23,155 nucleotides of DNA from Phaeoceros laevis (Eukaryota; Anthocerotophyta; Anthocerotopsida; Notothyladales): positions 24,253-47,407 of the forward strand of contig JBNGIQ010009279.1 in NCBI GenBank assembly GCA_049999765.1, read 5' to 3'. The notes beneath the pieces were generated by a model that did no database searches, had not been told where the DNA came from, and worked only from the letters and a program-made list of their open reading frames with translations. Both the position numbers and the translations under genes were made by a program. This document shows, one piece after another, positions 18,701 to 23,155 of the stretch; the first letter of the stretch is position 1, and each line of letters begins with the position of its first letter.

Positions 18701-21229
18701 TCTCCCAGAGTGAGCTGTCTAGATTTGGGGAAAGAAATCCATGCCGATGCTGAGAGGAAGGGCTATGATACAACTCTTTTCGTTGGCAACACCCTAGTTA
18801 GTATGTATGGGAAGTGTGGGAGTGTTTTAGATGCACGGAATGTGTTTGATGGGTTGTCTCATCGGGATGTGGTTTCATGGAATGCAATGCTTACAGCATA
18901 TCTTGAACAAGGTCAACCAGAGAAGGCTTTAGAGCTTCACGAGAAAATGCAGCAGGAAGGTGTGAGTCCTGATGTTCGGACCTTTGTGAGTGTACTTCAA
19001 GCATGTGGCATGCTTGCCGAGGAGGAAGAGAATGTTGTGGTGGATGGGCAGTTGACCAAGTCAGCGTCTTTGAAGAAGGGGAAGCGAATACATGCCGATG
19101 CTCAGAAGCGTGGCCATGATTTGGATGTCTTTGTTGGTAACACTCTGGTTAGTATGTATGGAAAGTGTGGGAGCATTGTGGATGCGCAAAGTGTGTTTGA
19201 CCTATTGTCCCACCGTGATGTGGTATCCTGGAATGCAATGCTAGCAGCTTATGTTGAGGAAGGGCAGGGAGAAAAAGTTCTACAGCTGTATGAGCAAATG
19301 CGGAATGAGGGTGTAAGTCCAGATGTCAGAACTGTTGTCAGTGCTCTTCAAGCATGTGCCATCCCTGCAGAGAAGGGAGTTGATATGGCGGTCAATGGTT
19401 CGTCCATCAGAATAAAGTCTCTGGAGATGGGCAGGGCCATCCATGCAGATGCTCAGAAGAAGGGCTACATCTCTGATGTATTTGTTTCTAGCACGCTGGT
19501 CAGTATGTATGGGAAGTATGGCAGCATTGCGGACGCAGAGGATGTGTTCTATGGATCGCCCCATAGGGATGTTGTCCTCTGCAATGTCATGCTCACGGCC
19601 TACGTTCAGCAGGGCCAAGCAGAGAAGGCTCTACAACTCTATGAAACAATGGTGAAGGAGGACACAACTCCTGATGCGCGGTCCCTCATGGCTGCACTGC
19701 AGGCATGTGGCATGCTTGCAGAGAAAGAACAGGGTGTTCTTGTGGAAGGGCAATCCACCAAACTGAAGGCTTTAGAAAAGGGGATGGCGATACATGCTGA
19801 TGTGCGCAGAAATGGCTTCGACATGGATATTTTTGTGGGCAACGCTTTGGTTACTATGTACGGGAAGTGCGGCAGCATTCAAGATTCCAAAAATGTGTTT
19901 GACAGGTTGTCGCATCGGGACGTGGTGACGTGGAATGCACTGCTTGCAGCTTACTCTCAGCAGGGACACGCTGATAAGGTTTTGGAGCTTTTCGAGCAAA
20001 TGGAGGAGCAAGGAATGAGTCCAGATGCCCGGACCTTTGTGAGTACGCTCCAAGCATGTGGTATGCTGGCAGAAAAGGAAGAGGATTCCGTGGTGGATGG
20101 GCAATCCACAAAACTGATGTTACTGGAGAAGGGGAAGTGCATACACAAGCATGCTCAACAGAAGGGCTATGAGTCTGATGTGTTTGTTGCTAGCACCTTG
20201 GTCAGTATGTACGGAAAGTGTGGGAGTATTGCAGATGCGGAGAATGTGTTTGATACATACTCTGAGCGCCATGTTGTATTGTGGAATGCAATGCTTGCAG
20301 CATGTGCGCAGCAGGGGTTATTAGATAAGGCATACGGGCTGTACAGGCAAATGCAGAAGGATGGCGTCAAACCAGACGAGATTACTCTTCTTTGCCTGTT
20401 GCAGGCATGCAGCAATGCAGGAAGCCTGGCCATTTTGAGACAGATGCACTACTCTTTTGTCTCTGCGAGTCACAAGTTAAGTCCTTTGGTAGTCAACACT
20501 CTCATAAGTGCATATGGTAGGTGCGGAAGCATGGTGGACGCTCAGGCCCTTTTTGATGAAATGCCTCAGCCTGATGTGGTGTCTTGGAACGCATTGATGG
20601 CTGGCTACACTCGAGAGGGGAACTCCATGGGAAGCATGCAATGCTATGAGAGAATGCAGCTTACAGGAAAGGCTCCCAACGGAGTCACATTTGTGGCACT
20701 CCTGTCAGCATGCAGTCATGCGGGTCTAGTGGACAAAGGTGTGGAGTACTTTGAGTCCATGGGCAGAGACCATGGCATCGTTCCAGAGATTGAGCACTAC
20801 GTGAGTATGGTGGACCTCTTTGGGCGTGCTGGGTGCTTCACTAGGGTAGAAGAATTGCTGTCTACCTTGCCCATGCAGCCTGACCTGTCCATCTGGTTGT
20901 GTTTGCTGGGGGCCTGTCGGAAGCATGGAAAGGTGTTGCTGGGAGAGCGGGCGTTCGAATGCGCTGTCCGCCTGCAGCCACAGCATGCGGCTGCCTACGT
21001 GCTGATGTCCAATATCTACGCCCATGCTGGCCTTTGGGACCTTGCGGAGAATGTGAAGGACTTGAGACAGAAGGAAGGCGCTTGGAAGATGCCTGGGCGG
21101 AGCTGGATTGAGCATCGTCAAGAAGTGCACGGGTTTGTGGTGGGAGACCATAGTCACGCTCAGCAGCAGCAATTGTACAGCATGTTAGGAAATGTTAACT
21201 CGAACCTGAAGGTAGGCAAGAATTTGTAA
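15701..21229 (+). CDS. Giant PLS-type PPR protein, E+ class, organelle-targeted
   Basis: PPR proteins of this class bind organelle RNA in sequence-specific fashion, usually to direct C-to-U editing. Exon 1 (15701-15913) encodes MLFLGKSCRSLPLRSTLAPG and 51 more residues, basic and Ser-rich as in a mitochondrial or plastid presequence. The 84-bp intron 15914-15997 (gacaag|gtcaat, tattgcag|cgagac) keeps phase. Exon 2 (15998-21229) encodes the rest, 1,814 residues in all, far above the usual 500-900. PLS triplets run from about residue 120 to 1,700. Each has a P motif (VVSWNAMLAAYVEQGQAEKA), an L motif (RTFVSVLQACGML...) and an S motif (VFVGNTLVSMYGKCGSIVDA). From 16697 to 20207 ten triplets repeat every 348-354 nt. 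The end shows E1 (about 1701, LSIWLCLLGACRKHGK), E2 (AAAYVLMSNIYAHAGLWD) and E+ (PGRSWIEHRQEVHGFVVGDH), then stops at GKNL with no DYW deaminase domain. The exon 1 start is inferred from phase and composition; the large exon is certain. Confidence 0.93.
16697..20557 (+). repeat. Ten-unit tandem coding repeat of about 351 bp
   Basis: The codon aligned with the Met of SMYGKCG falls at 16697, 17048, 17396, 17747, 18101, 18452, 18803, 19154, 19505, 19856 and 20207. Spacings are 351 bp except 348 and 354 once each. Flanking triplets are shorter: about 301 bp before 16697 and 303 bp after 20207. The units are alike in both DNA and protein, which points to amplification of a single ancestral triplet by unequal crossing-over or replication slippage. 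The right-hand boundary is approximate. Confidence 0.92.
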
Positions 21230-21271
21230 CACACGTACGTTAAAGATCAGATTTTACGTAGTGTTTGGGAA

Positions 21272-21365
21272 ACCCCGTTCCTTAATTTGACGCAAGCATT
21301 GAATGCTGGCACGCGCGACCTGGCCTGGCCCCGTGCGGTCAGAGAGGGGAGAGAGAGAACCTAAA
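21272..21365 (+). repeat. Left arm of a 92-bp inverted repeat, cut by the assembly gap
   Basis: The segment from cccgttccttaatttgacgc to the gap edge (gagaacctaaa) matches the reverse complement of 22365-22456 with about three mismatches in 92 bp. It contains gacctggcctggccccgtgc. The arm runs into the run of Ns, so its true length is unknown. The two arms flank about 1 kb. Confidence 0.9.
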
Positions 21366-21465
21366 NNNNNNNNNNNNNNNNNNNNNNNNNNNNNNNNNNN
21401 NNNNNNNNNNNNNNNNNNNNNNNNNNNNNNNNNNNNNNNNNNNNNNNNNNNNNNNNNNNNNNNNN
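21366..21465. other. Assembly gap (100 Ns)
   Basis: Exactly 100 N bases, the usual placeholder for a gap of unknown size. It falls directly at the inner edge of an inverted repeat, where assembly is expected to fail. Open frames drawn across it are meaningless. Confidence 0.98.
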
Positions 21466-21546
21466 GCGGCAAGGGGCTCCGGAACAAATGCGTTTCTTTG
21501 AAAGTAAGGGTCATGGGTCATATCCCGTTGGCAAACAACTCTGCCG

Positions 21547-21704
21547 TGGTGCGGTCATACCAGGGCTACTACAACGGATCCCATCAGAACAACGGATCCC
21601 ATCAGAACAACGGATCCCATCAGAACTCTCTGCAGTCAAGCGCCCTTGGGTCGGATCAGTAACGGGATGGGTGACCTCCCAGGAAGTCACGATGCTGCAC
21701 CCGC
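21547..21704 (+). rRNA. 5S rRNA-like sequence with an internal 18-bp triplication
   Basis: The segment follows plant 5S rRNA from end to end: ggtgcggtcataccag (5' end), cggatcccatcagaactc, cagtcaagcg...cttggg (box A region), ggatgggtgacctccc and aggaagtc (box C region), and gctgcaccc (3' end), followed by TTTT at 21705-21708, a polymerase III stop. Its length is 158 nt. The excess comes from an 18-bp unit, aacggatcccatcagaac, present three times; removing the two extra copies leaves 122 nt, close to the normal 120. Substitutions elsewhere, for example the stretch between ataccag and cggatccc, make it divergent from a working gene. A 5S-derived mobile element (such as a Cassandra-type LTR or a 5S-headed SINE) or a 5S pseudogene are the likely identities. 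Confidence 0.85.
21573..21626 (+). repeat. Three tandem copies of an 18-bp unit within the 5S-like sequence
   Basis: aacggatcccatcagaac occurs at 21573-21590, 21591-21608 and 21609-21626 with no differences. The unit corresponds to the 5S helix III/loop C region, which is present once in normal 5S rRNA. Confidence 0.97.
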
Positions 21705-22364
21705 TTTTCTTACACTTCTATTTATTACTAATTGGTACAAATGAGAATGAGTGCGTGCCTGCCCTCTCTCTCACACCCCACCACCAAGCAAGCAACAAAA
21801 TATGGGACCAACGCACAACATTGTTTTCTTTTTAATTTGCTTTGGATTGGTGTTTGGCAACATTGTCTTTGTGTATAAGGTCGCATGGCCGGTACACCCA
21901 AATGCCTTGCACACCTCTTTCCATGGCGATGGAACATGGCTATCGTGTGCCATGACAATGACAATATGCCGCCATGCATGCGATGTACCCATGTGCCATA
22001 GAGAGAGAGGAAAGACTGTCTACCCACTACTTCCAAATAAAAGAAAAAAGAAAAAGAAAAATTCCCACCTCATACCACTACTACTAGTGTAGTACATCAA
22101 CAAAGAGGGTTGTCCCCCACTTGTAAAAGCGTGGTGTAAGCGTGGTTCTTACTTCATAAAACCCTTCATAAAACCCTTGTAGACACCACTAGTAGTCTAG
22201 AAAACCGGTCCCCACCCCACTCCTACCCCTACTAGTCTGGAACGGCGGGCGCGCAACGGCAGGATAAGGGAGAGGGGAACCGGAAGAGAACGGAGCGCGC
22301 TTGGCCGCAAGCCCGGCAGCCCAAGGCGCGCGTGCGCGAGAGATGCCGCGGGCCCGCCGCGTGG
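21705..22364. other. Interior of the inverted-repeat region, no gene seen
   Basis: Downstream of the 5S-like sequence lies non-coding DNA with an A-rich stretch at about 22036-22062 (aaataaaagaaaaaagaaaa...), a 12-bp direct duplication ttcataaaaccc at 22153-22164 and 22165-22176, and a GC-rich block at about 22220-22360. No coding frame carries recognisable motifs. If the 5S-like part heads a retroelement, the A-rich stretch is a candidate tail. Confidence 0.55.
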
Positions 22365-22456
22365 TTTAGGTTCTCTCTCTCCCCTCTCTGACCGCACGGG
22401 GCCAGGCCAGGTCACGCATGCCAGCCTTCAATGCTTGCGTCAAATTAAGGAACGGG
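22365..22456 (-). repeat. Right arm of the 92-bp inverted repeat
   Basis: The reverse complement of 21274-21365 with about three mismatches. It begins tttaggttctctctctcccc and ends ttaaggaacggg. The arm may continue inward (gtgg, GC-rich) opposite the unsequenced gap. Arms this similar imply a recent insertion or inverted duplication. Confidence 0.9.
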
Positions 22457-22618
22457 TTGGGAAACGGTTTTGCGGTACGAAACGTTATGCTGTTTATTAG
22501 TGTTTCAAACTGTCTCTTTGGAACTATGAAGAGGAAACGCGCAATTTTTAGTGTAACAGACCCGTTATGGCATTTACCGTTCCCCATTGCGAGAAACGTT
22601 TCACTAGCCGTTTCCAGC

Positions 22619-22678
22619 ATCTACAAATCATTGTTAAGCCATTTTAGTATTTACAAATCATAGTTAAGCCATTTTAGA
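22619..22678. repeat. 30-bp tandem repeat, two copies
   Basis: Two adjacent 30-bp units, each reading close to tacaaatcat(t/a)gttaagcc and continuing attttag, at 22619-22648 and 22649-22678, with two or three differences. Confidence 0.88.
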
Positions 22679-22911
22679 ATCACCTATGAGGAAAATGATC
22701 CCAAGTAACAAAATCAGGCACATGCCAACTTGCCAAGACAACAAGACCACAAAGTCAATGCATGGTCTTTAATGCATCGCAGCCTTGGGTCTCGCCTGTT
22801 GCATCAACTAGCAGCTTGAACGGGGCTGGCTTGGCCGCGTATTGCATGTAAGTGCAACCGGTCCTTTAGATTGCAGAGGGGCGAGTGTTTCCTACGTGCA
22901 ACTTAGGTTTG

Positions 22912-22937
22912 AAACGGAAACTGAGATGTTTCCGTTT
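22912..22937. repeat. 10-bp inverted repeat
   Basis: aaacggaaac at 22912-22921 is the exact reverse complement of gtttccgttt at 22928-22937, with a six-base spacer tgagat. It may be part of a transposon end. Confidence 0.8.
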
Positions 22938-22996
22938 TCAACTTTCTGTTTTTCTAAAAATAATCATGGAAACTTGAGTTAGGAAACATTCAATTT

Positions 22997-23036
22997 GTTT
23001 CAGAAACAGGACGTCTGTTTCAGAAATAGGACGTCT
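22997..23036. repeat. 20-bp tandem repeat, two copies
   Basis: gtttcagaaacaggacgtct at 22997-23016 is followed directly by gtttcagaaataggacgtct at 23017-23036, with one difference. Confidence 0.92.
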
Positions 23037-23155
23037 TTTTCAATCGCATTACTTTCATGAAAAATGGCATTTCCAGCAACCTAGTTTTACATTCATAATT
23101 TTATGTTCAAATTTTGAAATATTATGTGAAACCATGGTCTAAGGTTTCCTAGGTG

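Larger units (their letters stand above)
22457..23155. other. Repeat-rich non-coding right end
   Basis: No gene is recognised. The stretch is AT-rich and scattered with gaaacg/cgtttc and gtttc/gaaac words, often near-palindromic, and contains two short tandem repeats listed separately. Such subterminal word clusters are typical of transposon ends, but no transposase frame is visible here. Confidence 0.5.

Noticed and set aside
16697-20557. CRISPR-like regular spacing of repeats
   Set aside because: The 351-bp period is a coding repeat of PPR triplets in a plant gene. No short repeat/spacer structure is present.
21303-21662. Open frames across the N block and through the 18-bp repeats (NGSHQN repeats)
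   Set aside because: They cross an assembly gap, and the repeated peptide is a translation of the 5S-like triplication, not a protein repeat.

Overview
The window is nuclear DNA from a land plant, most likely a seed-free vascular plant (fern or lycophyte). The evidence is a very long PLS-type pentatricopeptide repeat (PPR) gene, a second decayed PPR gene, a CKI1-like histidine kinase, spliceosomal introns mostly of about 80-165 bp, and nuclear genes for a plastid ribosomal protein and a mitochondrial assembly factor. The lineage call is an inference from the style of the PPR array and is not proven.

Layout. (1) 31-109, minus: first exon of a secreted-protein gene that runs off the left edge. 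(2) About 690-2800: a decayed PPR-DYW pseudogene on the minus strand. Its E/DYW tail lies on the plus strand, abutting it at about 943, as if the end of the gene had been inverted. A 74-bp tandem duplication sits inside it. (3) About 2800-4500: no recognisable gene. (4) About 4700-7032: GC-rich promoter and long leader, then 7033-11468, plus: a CKI1-like hybrid histidine kinase in at least six coding exons. (5) 11803-12606, minus: SDHAF2, the mitochondrial factor that helps attach FAD to succinate dehydrogenase, in three exons; it converges on the kinase. (6) 13124-13680, minus: cytosolic ribosomal protein eL22, two exons. (7) 14016-14541, plus: plastid ribosomal protein bL31, two exons, divergent from eL22 across a 335-bp shared promoter with a telo-box. 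(8) 15701-21229, plus: a PPR gene of about 1,814 residues, a short targeting-peptide exon plus one 5.2-kb exon. (9) 21230-23155: repeat-rich DNA with near-identical inverted repeats, an assembly gap (21366-21465), a 5S rRNA-like sequence carrying an 18-bp triplication, and small tandem repeats.

The genes are not a pathway. They are independent nuclear genes, several serving organelles: bL31 in the plastid, SDHAF2 in mitochondria, and the PPR protein in one of the two. The most unusual content is the giant PPR array, in which ten consecutive PLS triplets are about 117 residues long instead of about 101 because every L motif carries the same kind of insertion; the inverted PPR pseudogene tail; and the modified 5S element. 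Exon boundaries were set by hand from GT/AG sites, reading phase and protein conservation. Transcript data were not available.
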